From Takifugu bimaculatus (taxonomy: Eukaryota > Chordata > Actinopteri > Tetraodontiformes > Tetraodontidae), in NCBI GenBank assembly GCA_004026145.2, contig CP034986.1, positions 16,044,304 through 16,108,303 of the forward strand: a stretch of DNA of 64,000 bases, in the 5' to 3' direction. How positions within the stretch are numbered: the stretch's first letter is position 1; each line of letters opens with the position of its first letter. The notes under the pieces are model-generated. The model worked only from the letters and a program-made list of their open reading frames with translations, made no database searches and had not been told where the DNA came from. A program made the translations under genes and the position numbers. Below are positions 24,110 to 35,129 of the stretch, piece by piece.

Positions 24110-24740
24110 AACCTATACAATTTAGAATTAATGGGAAATAATATGTACAGTGCACCGGGCTCATGGTGTGAACCGCTAATGTCTAGCTTTTGTGAGAGGA
24201 CGAGATAAGCTCAGCCTCATCCTTTTAATACAGGTTCAAGTTAATTAAATTTCCTTATAATTGTATTTTAATACAAATTGCACATTACCTCCATTAATGT
24301 CTGCGCTGTGTGCCGGGATAAAAGGAGGCTAATAGAGGGTCCGAACCAAGAAAAACGGAACTGGAGAGAGAAAGGGGGGAAAAGTAGTCATTTTGTCCCC
24401 CTACTTCATTTTGTGAGAGAAGTGACGTGTCAGCGAATTCAGGCAAAATTAATTTTTTCAGCTTGATAAAGCTTTTCATCTGGCTGACTCCTCCAACTGA
24501 AGAAGCCAATTAACGATGTCAAACATGCTCTCCTCCTCCGGGGACAGCCCCCCTCTGATGAGTGTGTTTACTGCAGTAGCATGGACTGGATGGAGCGTGT
24601 GTGTGTGTGTGCGTGTGTGTGTGTGTGTGTGTGACCCTTCCCTCCTAATCAGGGCCCACCTGTCAGGTCTGCGCCTCATTATCTATATACAGAGGAGCCA
24701 TTTTGTCAGGGCAGCTTCTTCAGCAGCCAGTGACACCGTC
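24110..24740. promoter_or_regulatory. Candidate conserved noncoding block split by a microsatellite
   Basis: Three AT-rich unique segments. The first (24110-24310) has TTTAGAATTAATGGG, GTTAATTAAATTTCC, ATAATTGTATTTTAATAC and CTCCATTAATG. The second (24400-24530) has TTCATTTTGTGAG, AAAATTAATTTTTTC and GCCAATTAACGATG. The third (24640-24735) has CTCATTATCTATATACAG and CCATTTTGTCAGG. A GT array at 24597-24633 separates the last two. Open frames here are short and overlapping. The texture matches CNE clusters; function inferred. Confidence 0.4.
24597..24633. repeat. (GT)n microsatellite
   Basis: GT array of about 18 units with one CG interruption, embedded in the candidate regulatory block. Confidence 0.97.
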
Positions 24741-24987
24741 TTGTTAAGATTGCTCTCTTCGGTGTGAGCTGAAAGGATCCTGACGTAGAAAAGGGTCAAA
24801 ACAAACCACTTTGTGGCACACAGACCATGACACACACAAAAGGTTCACTGGAGACACTATATTAGTGGTGCGTCATGTTAAGAGTTCTGTAATTCCCTTT
24901 TTAGTATTTAATCTGTGTGTTTACATTAATTGACCACTAGTTGAAACAATCAGTGGGATGAGGAGATCACTGCCCAGGCTGTTTACT

Positions 24988-25046
24988 CACACACGCGCAC
25001 GCACACACACACACACACACACTCACACACAACACACACACACACA
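24988..25046. repeat. Interrupted (CA)n microsatellite
   Basis: About 59 bp of CA-rich repeat with CG, TC and AA interruptions. Confidence 0.96.
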
Positions 25047-25166
25047 GGCAGACACAGGGTGTTTGTGGGTCAATATATTAGCACGAAAGTGTGTTGGGGA
25101 CAGGGTGAAATGTGAACCTGGATATGGAGTTGAGAGAGCTTCACTGACAGTGCGATCAAGATGTAC

Positions 25167-25224
25167 TGTGTGTGTCTGTGTGTGTGTGTGTGTGTGCGTG
25201 TGCGTGTGTGCGTGTGTGCGTGTG
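25167..25224. repeat. Interrupted (TG)n microsatellite
   Basis: TG array with regular GCGT interruptions in its 3' half. Confidence 0.96.
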
Positions 25225-25356
25225 AGTTCTGAATATATGTGCGATGGCGTCGTTGGCGTCTAAATATCTACTTCACTGGCACCCCCTGTTGCTCCCCGAC
25301 CTCATAAACTGAAGAAGATGTGGATTTAAAGTCACATCTCAGCAATCCATGAAACC

Positions 25357-25385
25357 CACACACACACACACACATACACACACAC
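25357..25385. repeat. (CA)n microsatellite
   Basis: About 14 CA units with one TA interruption. Confidence 0.96.
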
Positions 25386-25473
25386 TTTATGAGAACCATG
25401 TGGAACAAACTGTCTCTGACATTACAACCATTATCTAACCGAGTCTTATGTCTCGCTCATCAAGCTTTTCCTT

Positions 25474-25537
25474 TGTGTGTGTGTGTGTGTGTGTGCGTTT
25501 GTGTGTGTGTGTGCGTGTGTGTGTGTGTATGTGCGTG
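25474..25537. repeat. (TG)n microsatellite
   Basis: About 64 bp of TG repeat with a few CG and TT interruptions. It is the fourth array within about 550 bp, the densest microsatellite cluster in the window. It gives rise to Val-Cys and Thr-His shadow frames on the two strands. Confidence 0.97.
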
Positions 25538-26049
25538 CTCCTTCACATTAACAGAAATGAATCTCTTTTGCTGGGCTGCAGGTTTTTCTAGTTTGAATGT
25601 GATGAAGCTGTCAGTCAGCAGCAGGGTTGACAGTACACATGTGGGCACATGTTTGTTTGCGTTTAAACCATCATCTGCCCTTCGGTCCCTGTTCCACATA
25701 AAACATTCTGGTGACATCAGCGTCGGTGATCGTATGTGGCCTCGCAGCTCTACTTTCCTTCCTGTTTATCAGCAGCTAATATTTATAACCCTGAAACTGT
25801 AGGAGCTCTGTGGATAAAGTTAGAAGTGGCTTCTCTTATCTTGCTCATTAATTACAGCAGTGCTAATAAAATACTCGCACAGACGATGTTGTTTTGCCTT
25901 TTGTGAGCAAGAGCACACGATGTTGGAAGCCAAAATCTCCTCATCTATTTCTGTTTGCAAGGCCGGGGACTTCAGCAGAAGCTCCTGTAAAACCATTTCA
26001 TTTTGTCCCAGTGTTTGACATCTGAGACTTTACGAGCGCGATGGCCTGC

Positions 26050-26400
26050 CCACATTAGCCTGCATCACGCTATGTTCACGTATCAGCTTATGCCTTTCCA
26101 CCTGCCAAAATATCCCCTTTAACAAGTCACTTAATTAAAGGTAACGCCAAAGGAGTTGGAAACTTGATGAGTTCTCTGACCTCTCTGGTCCCTGAGCGAC
26201 AATACTTCAAAGAACTGTCTCGTTTCGGCTGCCTTTCTGTTCAGAATGCGTGTTTAATTGGAGAATTCTAATGATAAACATGCAGCACGCAGGACATTAC
26301 AAGACTTACAATCACGTCTTAAAGTTGCAATTAGCGATAAGAGGCGAGTTTACTGCCACTGAAACCTGCAAGCACACGTCACAACAACTTGTTCCATAAG
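26050..26400. promoter_or_regulatory. Candidate conserved noncoding element
   Basis: Unique block with CCACCTGCCAAAATATCCCC near 26098, CACTTAATTAAAGGTAACG near 26127, GTTTAATTGGAG near 26251, TTCTAATGATAAACATG near 26265 and GCAATTAGCGATAAG near 26327. No frame and no repeat. A second, weaker AT-rich patch follows at 26875-26960 (AAAATGAATTATG and ATGATTCATATTCATTG). Confidence 0.38.
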
Positions 26401-28195
26401 ATATTCAGCTGTTGACTGAAATAAATGATAAATACATTTTTTAAAGATGCTAAAAAAGTGCAGCTGTTTAGGGACTAAGGAGTCTAGAGTTATTTACATT
26501 CACTTTTCTTTGCTACTCGTGCAATCTAGACCCCCTAACATCATTTTAGGATTGATAATGTGATTGAAAAGTCAGATCAGCGGCGTTGAACCGTCGCTAC
26601 AGAAGTTATAGCGCTGAGGGTGATCTGCTCTGTATCATCTCACCTCAGCAGCTCTCCTCTCATACCTGGAAAAAAAAGTTGTTTGTTGATACACTCCAAA
26701 TGTCACATCCTGCCAAATAAATCTCTGAGCCTTTTCTTTTTCCGTGCTAATCCACTGCTGATAGACATTTGCTCTCTTCATTCCCTTGTAGTGTCTCTCT
26801 CTTCCTTCTGGTTTCAATCGACTGTGCGCTCTTTGGGCCTGACGGGGAATGCCACATATTGCCAGAGCAGGAGGTGATAAAATGAATTATGTTCACTGTG
26901 AGAAAAAATGATTCATATTCATTGAGCCTCTCGGTTCATGTTCCTTCAGGTTGCTTGAGCAATAACCATCACATGTAAGTCACCACAATGATCTCTGTTT
27001 TTCAACGTCTGTCAAAAGCTCTTTTTCTTCTATCCCACCCTCTGTCGGGTTGTTTCTGTGGAACTTGTCGCTGCCAAAATGCTCCACGACTGTCCAGAGG
27101 CTCATTTTCCTCTCAGCAGTGGCAGATGCAAACATCCACTCTGGGACAGGCGGCTGGTCTCCTTGCAGATTTGTCAGTTGTGTCCCGGTTTGAACCAAAG
27201 GCGAGGGATTCCTGGAGGGGTGTTTTTCCAGGCGGACGAAGACTGCAGAAGTTATTGGCTAAAGTGGAGGGGTGGGGGGGGAAAGGGGGGGGGGGGTTCA
27301 ACCGGTCAGACATGAAGCTGAAGTTTAGTCTTCACTAAAGATGTGGAAAGTCCCCTGAAAGCATGTGTAGTGCCCTGAGAAATAGTTGGTTTTGGTTGAT
27401 TCTAATGGTGTTCAGTTTCGATATGAGCATTTTTAAATCTAGCTGTGACTTCGGCCCGACAGAGACCACAACCACAGCCCCGGTTTGAATAACAGACGAG
27501 GCATGAATCTCCAGCTTTAGAAGCTGCTCGGCTGAATCTGCGCCTTTTCACCAGAACTCAAGGGAACTCCGCTGGGAAGATTTGAAGGTTCTGACAGAAT
27601 CAGATCTCTTTTTCCCAGATTTGTCTGTAATCTGAGGAGCGACGTGCAGGTCCGAGATAAAGATCCCGCAAAGTTAAAAAAGATTGGGGGAGGGGAGCCG
27701 GTGGCATTTCAAAACCTCAGCTGTGTCACAACTTGGCAGTGTGAGATGTTGACATGAACATTCTTTCATGTTCTTTCTAACTGTGCACTGAGCCCAGAGA
27801 CCTGCCTCAGACCGCTTTATTTATCTCTGCGGTTTCAGAGATCCTGCAGCCATCTGGGTCTGCCTTTGCAAGGCAAGAAAAAGGGAAAAGACACACATGA
27901 ATATGCCAAAAACCATCAAATGCTAATCTGTCTGCAGGAGAAAGGATTAAGATATTAACTTGAGAACTTTATTTGCTGCTGCTGCTGCTACTGTAGAAAT
28001 GTTTGGATGTGAATCACATCTGGTGTCATGCAGAAGACTGAAGGTCAGTGGATGGATGTTAAAACATTCTGTCAGTAATCCTTCTGCTGAGGTCACGTGT
28101 GTGTGACGTAGATGCAGAAAACACAGTGACGTCATTAACGCCAATTAATGAGACTCTGATTGTAATACTGATGGAGCGGATGTTCAGCAGTGCAT
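26400..28195. other. Non-genic stretch, no gene seen
   Basis: Mixed unique sequence with a G-rich tract near 27271. Frames of up to 116 codons at 26988-27338 overlap on three frames and look incidental. Confidence 0.5.
27271..27296. repeat. G-rich tract
   Basis: Two long G runs (8 and about 12) separated by AAA. Could form a G-quadruplex. Confidence 0.9.
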
Positions 28196-28199
28196 CTAG

Positions 28200-28330
28200 A
28201 AGAGGAGCTAGCTGCTCCTGCTCATTAGCATCAACTCCTGCCTTGTGTTAGACTATTCTGTGTTGTGTTTTGCTAATTCCACCTCAATTATTAGACACGG
28301 GAGTCTTTACTGCCGCCTCTGATTTGGTGG
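28200..28330. promoter_or_regulatory. Small candidate regulatory element
   Basis: Contains CTCATTAGCATCAACTCC, TTTTGCTAATTCCACC and CAATTATTAGACACGG within 130 bp of unique sequence. Homeodomain-type cores; function inferred. Confidence 0.22.
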
Positions 28331-28334
28331 TACT

Positions 28335-29600
28335 GCAACATTTTGTAAGTGATCGTAAAAGTTTGAGAAAACACAGAAAGCAGTAACTTCCTTTTGCCTG
28401 CTGACTACTTCCATTTAACCAAATATTGCCTGTACCAGCACAGGTTCCTCCTCCCACGACTGTGCAACCAGGCCAAATGTCAGCCTAGGTATTTGTCAGC
28501 AGCAAAATATCATAGCTCTGTCTGAAAGCAGGTATCAGATGTTTATTTCTGGACTGCTGTTGGCTGTATATGTGTACACACAGTGTATGTATGGATTTTT
28601 ATTTTTCATGAAATGTCTACATTTGTTAGTTATGTCATGTTGACTGCTGGAGATTAAATTTAAAAAAAGAGAGCAGCGCAGCACAAGCTGTGTTTTATGA
28701 TGCCCAAAGGTCGTAAAGGCTGACATCAGCATTGCTCAAATGTTCATTGAACGCTCTCAAATTTCTTGAGATGCTTCTTTCAGATTCCCGGCTGCTTCGT
28801 GGGGGTGTGTTGTCCTCTTCCAGCTCCTGTCTGGTTCCCATGAGTGGTGAATACTAAAGATCCAATGATACATTTTCATATATGATGCTTCCTGATTTGA
28901 CCTGGGTCAATTTTTTGACTGCGGCCTGTCTGAGTCCAGAAACCTTACATTTTCTGTCTGCTTTTGAATAAATGGAAAACTCCATTCAGACATGACAAAC
29001 ACCACTAACATGTCATTGGCAAGGCTAATTAGCATTTCACTTTTCCCTGAAATAGATACAACCAGTTTAAAGTCTTGCTTGTGGGTTTTTCTTTTGTTTT
29101 GCAGCTCGTCGTTAGTTGCTAATGCAGGACTGAAGTGGCAAATATGTTTTGAGACCAAATATATGAGTTCTCTGTCTTGAGGCCACATGATATATAATGA
29201 AATATAAAGTTATAGTGTTGTCGTCAATGCTAAAACAATCAAAATCAGCACGTTTAGCATGTATAAGCACCCCCCCACCCTTAACATTATGGAAAGTCAT
29301 AAAATGGTTCAATCTATACCTATAGAACTGACATCTGCCGTCTACATTAAAACCACCAGGGCAGAAAAACAAAAACACACCAGAAACGCTGGGTTCCAGC
29401 GCTGGAACACAGCTTCTTCCAACATTAGAGGAAGAGTTAAAATGTGATTATTATGTGGGAAAACTTTAGGAGTTCCCCCTTCAATCCAGCTCTCTCCAAA
29501 CAATTCCAAGTCAAATGATGCTTATTAGTGCAAATGGGGTCTTCTTGTTCCGGTCCACACCACATCCTGATATGTGAATGGATCAGCCACATGATCCACT
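28335..29600. other. Non-genic stretch, possible transposon scrap
   Basis: No gene recognised. Around 29343-29360 the string ACATTAAAACCACCAGG resembles the reverse complement of the teleost DNA-transposon end also seen at 41288, but the similarity is short. Confidence 0.4.
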
Positions 29601-29624
29601 TTTCTTTTTTACTCATTTTGGGTC

Positions 29625-29745
29625 TTCCGGCGGCCAATGAGAGCGCTGCGCTCCCCTCGATGACCCGTCGTTGCGCGGAGCGATGCGTCACCCCTCATCG
29701 GAGCCATATTTAAGAAGTGATTTAAAGAGTACACTTGAGTTCAAT
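29625..29745 (+). promoter_or_regulatory. Promoter-like CCAAT plus TATA-like cluster
   Basis: Reading on the plus strand there is a CCAAT box at 29634-29638, a CpG-dense GCGC/CGTCG stretch, a CRE/AP-1-like TGCGTCA at 29684-29690, and CCATATTTAAG at 29704-29714, which could be a TATA-like box (TATTTAAG) or a CArG-like site. The order and spacing (CCAAT about 70 bp upstream of the TATA-like box) match a classical RNA polymerase II core promoter, with an expected start near 29740. No long open frame follows, so the product could be a noncoding RNA or a first noncoding exon. It could also be chance. Confidence 0.28.
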
Positions 29746-29749
29746 ACAC

Positions 29750-30900
29750 TTCTTGTCTTTGGCCATTTGTACGTGTGCCACTCACGGAGGCAGTTGGTCG
29801 TTTTTGTCAATTCCTGAAGTATGAGAAGGATTACAACGAGCTGACAATCAGGTCCAGGCCCGATGCCTCGTCGTCTCCCCACAGAAAAGTTCCCCGCGTG
29901 TTCATCTCGCCACGTCAAATCGCATTACTGTGATTTCCTTTCATTTTCCCTTCTGCTCCAGCGTGCACACGTGGATGCACACACATGTTAAAATACATAG
30001 ACGCGCGTTCACACGCCCCGATGTGTCCAGCGGACGGCGTGCCATCCATCTCTGCAGGCGACCGGCCTCCGTTTCGTAATCAGCGGGAAATCTGAGCACG
30101 TTTGGCCGACAGGTGAGTCAGCTGCCCTCACACGTGCCACCCCATGTGCTCGGATGCCACTTCCGTGCCACACGTGTGAATAATCAGAAAAAAAAGACAT
30201 GGATGTAATTTGGTCAGAACAAAGAAAAAGAAGAATTTTCTTAATGTGGAACATTTGCAGCATTTGAGTGAGGAGCATAACGACTCACAGAGAGTAGAAA
30301 CCCATCCTCCACTGTGGCAGACAGGCGAGCAGTCATGGTGGATAAACAGTATTTTACTAAGAATATGCCGATTGGACCTCATTTGGTTGAATGTGCAGGT
30401 GGTCTGCCGGCTGAATCAGTCTGGGACTTGGAGTTTTAGAAAAATCCACTCAAGCACGATGCTCCTTTCAACCGTTGGAGTTTCTACAGCTTCACACTCC
30501 AATTTTCCCGCTTACAGCAGGAACCTGATTTGGGTTCTGAAAATAGTCGATTCACAAGTTCGTCTTCTGGTTCGTTGTGGGTTTTGTGTGTTTTCCACTC
30601 TAAATATCTGCTGTGGTTTTGGTCCGAAAGCCACAGACTGAATGTCAGGGTGCAAAAAAGAAAAAAAAACAACAAAAAAAACACCAGGCAATGGAGGAAT
30701 GCCATCCAGCCAGTCAGTGAGGAGAGCCAGGCCGGGTGAGGTGTAGGAAGGGCCACAAGTCTTTGAAGCCTGTCTTGACAGTTGTGGACCCCAGACTCTC
30801 GCTGGCACGGCGCATCAGCTTCGATCAGGTTTCATTATTTTGATGGGAAAATCAGGCAAAAGAGTTCACTCGAGGTTTATATAGCACTGGTCAAAGCACA
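29750..30900. other. Non-genic stretch, no gene seen
   Basis: Unique sequence. Open frames of up to 143 codons (30210-30641) overlap frames on the opposite strand and have no domain. An A-rich patch lies at 30655-30685. Confidence 0.45.
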
Positions 30901-30921
30901 GGAAAATTCAGAACAGGCTCT

Positions 30922-30972
30922 CACACACACACACACACATACACACACGCACACGCACACACATACACACAC
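30922..30972. repeat. Interrupted (CA)n microsatellite
   Basis: CA array of about 25 units with TA and CG interruptions. Confidence 0.96.
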
Positions 30973-31063
30973 CCTCCTGGTTAGCATATAGAGTTCAGTC
31001 CAGCAACAAAGAACACATTCAGCTGGCCACTATGTTCCAACCTGTTTTGTGTTTCATTGTAGT

Positions 31064-31067
<4 letters not shown>

Positions 31068-31143
<76 letters not shown>
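31068..31143. repeat. (CT)37 microsatellite
   Basis: Uninterrupted CT array of about 76 bp, the longest CT array in the window, only 95 bp from the CA array upstream. It is a pure pyrimidine/purine mirror repeat and a strong H-DNA candidate. It gives false Leu-Ser and Arg-Glu frames. Confidence 0.98.
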
Positions 31144-31145
<2 letters not shown>

Positions 31146-31199
31146 CCTCTCTCGCTCCCCCTTCTCACACACACACGAGGACAGAGGGGGAGACAGCCC

Positions 31200-32680
31200 T
31201 GTAACATCTGTACAGCTTGATTACATTCGTGTTTGATTTAAATCAGAAACTTGTGCACTTAAAGGTTGGCTTCTTTTATGGACCTGTCCTTTACCAGGGA
31301 AATTAAATCTTCTGGTCTTAAACTGCATTTTATAATTCCATAAAATATAACAGAAAACTGCATTTTATGTCTCGGTGGAACAAGATCTCTGGCAAACCTT
31401 GATTCCTTCCTTATTTCATGAACACATGTTGCATCAGAGTCAGTAAATACTGTCCTGAGATGGGCGAGGGTGATGAATATCTTTGAAATCAGCATTCGAC
31501 CATGAGGACTGTTGGAAAACAGCTCAGCCTAAACAGCTTACTCATCGTTGCTCAACCTCTCCCTGACATTCATGAAGGAAAGAAACAAAAGCAGGAATCC
31601 TGACAGGGGATTGGTTCTTATTAGTTATGCCTCCAGTTATTTGGCTCCGTTTGTTCCAACTGCTTTTAGCAAGTAGCCCACACATGTTTGAGCAGGGCTT
31701 TTTTCTCAAACATGCGTGTGTTGGACAAGAATGTCTTCAGTGTCCCATTCACTTCTGTTTGAAACTGTCTTTTTAGCCATTAGTCTGACCTCTGACCGGT
31801 CCCTTTACAATAAGGAACCATGTGCGCAACATGGCCTGGCCCACTTTTGGTAACTTTTTTTAGGATTTAAAATGGGAATGTTAGCTAGCTGTGGATAAAC
31901 ACTAGAGTTTAGTGCACTTTGACTGACCAGATCATGCAAAAAGATTATAGATTACATAGAAAGGCACGCAATCTTCTCTGTCACAAGTCATGCGAGTTGT
32001 ACAAATATTTGTGAAACACGATGTGGCCCGTATTAAAGACCTGACTGAAACTAATTAAAGCTGTCGTCTTGCTCCATTTTTGAACTGTCTCCGTGGAACA
32101 GCTCAATTCTTAAACAATAGCACGTCTTCTTCTGTGGCGATAACGCTGCTATTTCAGTGCTCCGTGAGGAGGATCAGACAGTGAAGGCTTCCGGACAGGA
32201 TTTGCTTCTGATTGACAGCCTACAAGGTCCTATTAGATGTTACAAGACAGTGGCTTGTCCAATCAAAGTGACACTCTCTGTACGAGGGGAGGGTCAAGTT
32301 GGGATACAGCGGGATCTTTCTTTTTGATTGACAGCTAACAAGCTGCTATTAGCCCATGTGTCACTCATGCTGCTGTTTGTATTTTGCTGTCTGTCTGTGG
32401 CCATGGTGCCGCTGCCTCTGAAAATAACACTGGCTGGCTCTTTCTGAGAGGCCAGAGAGCTGTGTGACGGTGAAGGGAGCAGTCGTGCCAAACAGCTGTT
32501 AAAGCCCACTTGAATGGCTTCCTTTAGGATGTAATGAGATGCTGAGAGTGCAGCTAATCTCCATTCTTCTGCCTAAGACTGCCGTTTAACCAGGGACATG
32601 AATATATGGTAGGTAAATGGCTTTTCCCTCTGCCCTGGAAACAATCTGTTCACTTCAAAGGTTAAAGGAGGGTGGGGGTG
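31200..32680. other. Non-genic stretch containing a direct repeat
   Basis: No gene recognised. It includes two related segments about 116 bp apart starting at 32209 and 32325, listed separately. Confidence 0.5.
32195..32352. repeat. Direct repeat pair carrying PBX-MEIS-type sites
   Basis: TGATTGACAGCCTACAAG at 32209 and TGATTGACAGCTAACAAG at 32325 begin two segments that both continue through CTATTAG, about 24 of 28 positions alike. A weaker match precedes each copy (GGATTTGCTTC and GGATCTTTCTTT). The period is about 116 bp. Both copies keep the exact decamer TGATTGACAG, the known binding site of PBX-MEIS/PREP heterodimers. They may be a local duplication or two pieces of one dispersed repeat. 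Confidence 0.6.
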
Positions 32681-32691
32681 GTGGTGCTTAA

Positions 32692-32702
32692 CCCCCCCCC
32701 CC
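32692..32702. repeat. C11 homopolymer
   Basis: Run of 11 C. Confidence 0.95.
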
Positions 32703-32957
32703 TTCTTCTGAGTTAAATCACTGTTTTCATCTCTTTCTCCCCCCTCTCCCTTTTTTTCTCCCAGCAGGGTCTTTATCGATTTACATCAAGAGATTCATTT
32801 TTTCTGCCCATTTTTAATTCTTCCTCCTCCTGATGGTCTTTCCCTTTTTTTTGGACCTGAACCACCAGAATCCCATTTCTTTATCTTATCAGTCGAGACG
32901 AAGCGATCCGTCATCTCATAGCTCACATTTAGCAACAGAAATTCTCTCTCATCCTCT

Positions 32958-32986
32958 CCCCCCCCCCCCCCCCCCCACACACACAC
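32958..32986. repeat. C19 followed by (AC)5
   Basis: Run of 19 C continuing directly into an AC array. Long C runs are error-prone in sequencing, so the length is uncertain. Confidence 0.95.
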
Positions 32987-33192
32987 CCCAGCATAAGCCT
33001 TAGAAAAACAGTGGTGTTGGGTACAAACCCCAATCCAGGTACAGCGGCCGAGGGTGCCCCGGCTCAAGCAACAGGGTGAAAGACAGGAGGGAGGGGCTTT
33101 TAACATGAAGGCAAAGTAATGGATCAGAAAGCCAACGCTCTGACAAAAAAGGGATAATCCGTAAAATCTGTCCGGGTCAGGGGTCAACTTCC

Positions 33193-33239
33193 ACCCAGCC
33201 ATGTGTGTCTAGGTGTGTGTATGTGTGGGTGTGTGTGTG
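33193..33239. repeat. Imperfect GT-rich repeat
   Basis: GT array interrupted by CTAG, TATG and GG. Confidence 0.85.
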
Positions 33240-33381
33240 CAAATTAATTTAAGGAGGCCATGGAGGAAATAAGGGGAGAGTTAAAGGGGGTGTTTATCCT
33301 CTTTAAACTCACTTCACTGCCAACACACCAGGGAGTCCCGGGTGAGGAAACAGGGGGGAGGGTGGTGGCTGCAGTCGTGGT

Positions 33382-33391
33382 GGGGGGGGGG
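33382..33391. repeat. G10 homopolymer
   Basis: Run of 10 G followed by a short CA tract at 33408-33418. Confidence 0.93.
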
Positions 33392-34114
33392 TGCATGACT
33401 CTGTTGACACACACACACGCATTCGCACAATGCGAATGCTAATCACGGTGAATTTGAATGACGTTGCAGCTCTTCACAGGGGAAGAGGACGAGCGTACAG
33501 TTGCGACTGCAGCTGTTGGAGATGGTTTCATTAAAGTGTGTTTGCATCGCGAGTAGCGTCCGTTCGTTTGATGAAGACCTTGGATCAGCACCGCACACAC
33601 ATCACAAGAGCCGTCGGATGTTTGGTTTTACTTCAAATATAGCGTGTCATCGTGAATCATCAGATAATGCATTATAAACATTTTCAGAATGAAATACATG
33701 TTGATTATCATTATCATTATTAATATTATTGTTGTTGTTATTAATAATAGTATACAATAGCATATGGAGCAAGCCAATCACGTACAATAGTATGATGTCA
33801 AAATGTCTAAAATTGAATCCTAACCAATCAATAACTAATCTCTCCAGTCTGTTTTGGTACTCAAGATGGGAGATCTAAAAAAGCAGATTTAACAGAATTT
33901 AAGTTGTTTGCATTTGTCTGAACGTCATGGTTCCACATGAGGACGACAGGTTCCACTTTGCCCCGTTAGAGTTTCTTTGGCCGCTGCAGGTGCCTCACGG
34001 CTGAAGGAGGGGCGAGAATCAAGGGTCAGAAGTCAAGGGTTTAGAGGCTGTAAATACTCCCACTGGGCCTGACACCTGTCACACATGTGGGAGGTAGGAT
34101 AAGCTGTCAGCCTG

Positions 34115-34116
<2 letters not shown>

Positions 34117-34173
<57 letters not shown>

Positions 34174-34176
34174 GTT
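34117..34176. repeat. (TG)n microsatellite
   Basis: TG array of about 30 units with one CG near the 3' end. Confidence 0.98.
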
Positions 34177-34299
34177 TCCACTGAGACAGACTGAAACACC
34201 TTGCGTGCTGCACCTGTATGCAGGGCTCATGTTTCTTCACATGGCCATTTTGTAGATAAGATTGGAATGTGTATTTTACTGTCAGGCTGGGGTCGATAT

Positions 34300-34300
<1 letters not shown>

Positions 34301-34342
<42 letters not shown>
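34301..34342. repeat. (CA)21 microsatellite
   Basis: Perfect CA array in inverse orientation to the TG array 125 bp upstream, so the pair could form a long imperfect hairpin. Confidence 0.98.
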
Positions 34343-34344
<2 letters not shown>

Positions 34345-35129
34345 CTGACATTTTTTGCAAAAAAATAAAGCAGAGGTCAACTATTTATTTTATAATTGAC
34401 TTGACAAATAACTGGATATTTCTGTGAATTTGAATCTAAATATGGCTTCTTTTGTTAAAATGCCTCCTAAGTATCTTTTATTGAACCTCCCCCCTTTACC
34501 GTTAATAAACGCGTGTGTTCCTAATCTAATCCAGTATATCATAATTATTTTTTCCTCCTGAGTAAATGTAGAGGAGCGTGCAGAGATCAGTGGGCCGTGT
34601 GCACGCTGAGTCCATCCTTCTTCATCATCCTCCGGAAACAGCAGCAGCGTCTCCAGTGCGCTGTGTAAAAACGCCTCATTTCCATCCCTGATCTTTTTCC
34701 CAAACACCGTCTCTCCACCCGACGTTCGGCGAGCAGCAAATTGGACTCGACAAGACATGAAATTGTTGTTGTGACTGGGGAGTTCCTCTTGTTGGGCCCG
34801 GCACTGGTTTCTATGGCAGTAAAGCTGCGAGGCGCACCGCTGGCGGCTCCTGTTCTCCTCTCAGAGCTGTTTACAGAGGCAGCTTTTCCTTTAGCCCTTC
34901 TCCTTTAATGGCCAAACTGATCCGGAATGGGGACCAGGTTGACCTGAATGTGAACACATGTTGGTTAAAATGGAGACCTTTTGTGTCCCTGGGATCAGGG
35001 GGGGCTTTAAAGAACAGGAAGAAAGAGGCTGCTGACCGGTTCTTCTACACTCTTTTGTCCACAATTTCCAAATGGAGGAGCCCGACTTCCAGTTTGCGTT
35101 GCCGGTTTGTGTGCACATATTCATGAGTG

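Larger units (their letters stand above)
33420..35120. other. Non-genic stretch with two long arrays
   Basis: AT-rich sequence around 33680-33780 with TTA/GTT trinucleotide drift, then two long dinucleotide arrays. No gene recognised. Confidence 0.5.

Noticed and set aside
29328..29365. ACATTAAAACCACCAGG as a second transposon end
   Set aside because: Only about 13 bases fit the family and the flanks diverge at once; kept as a note only.
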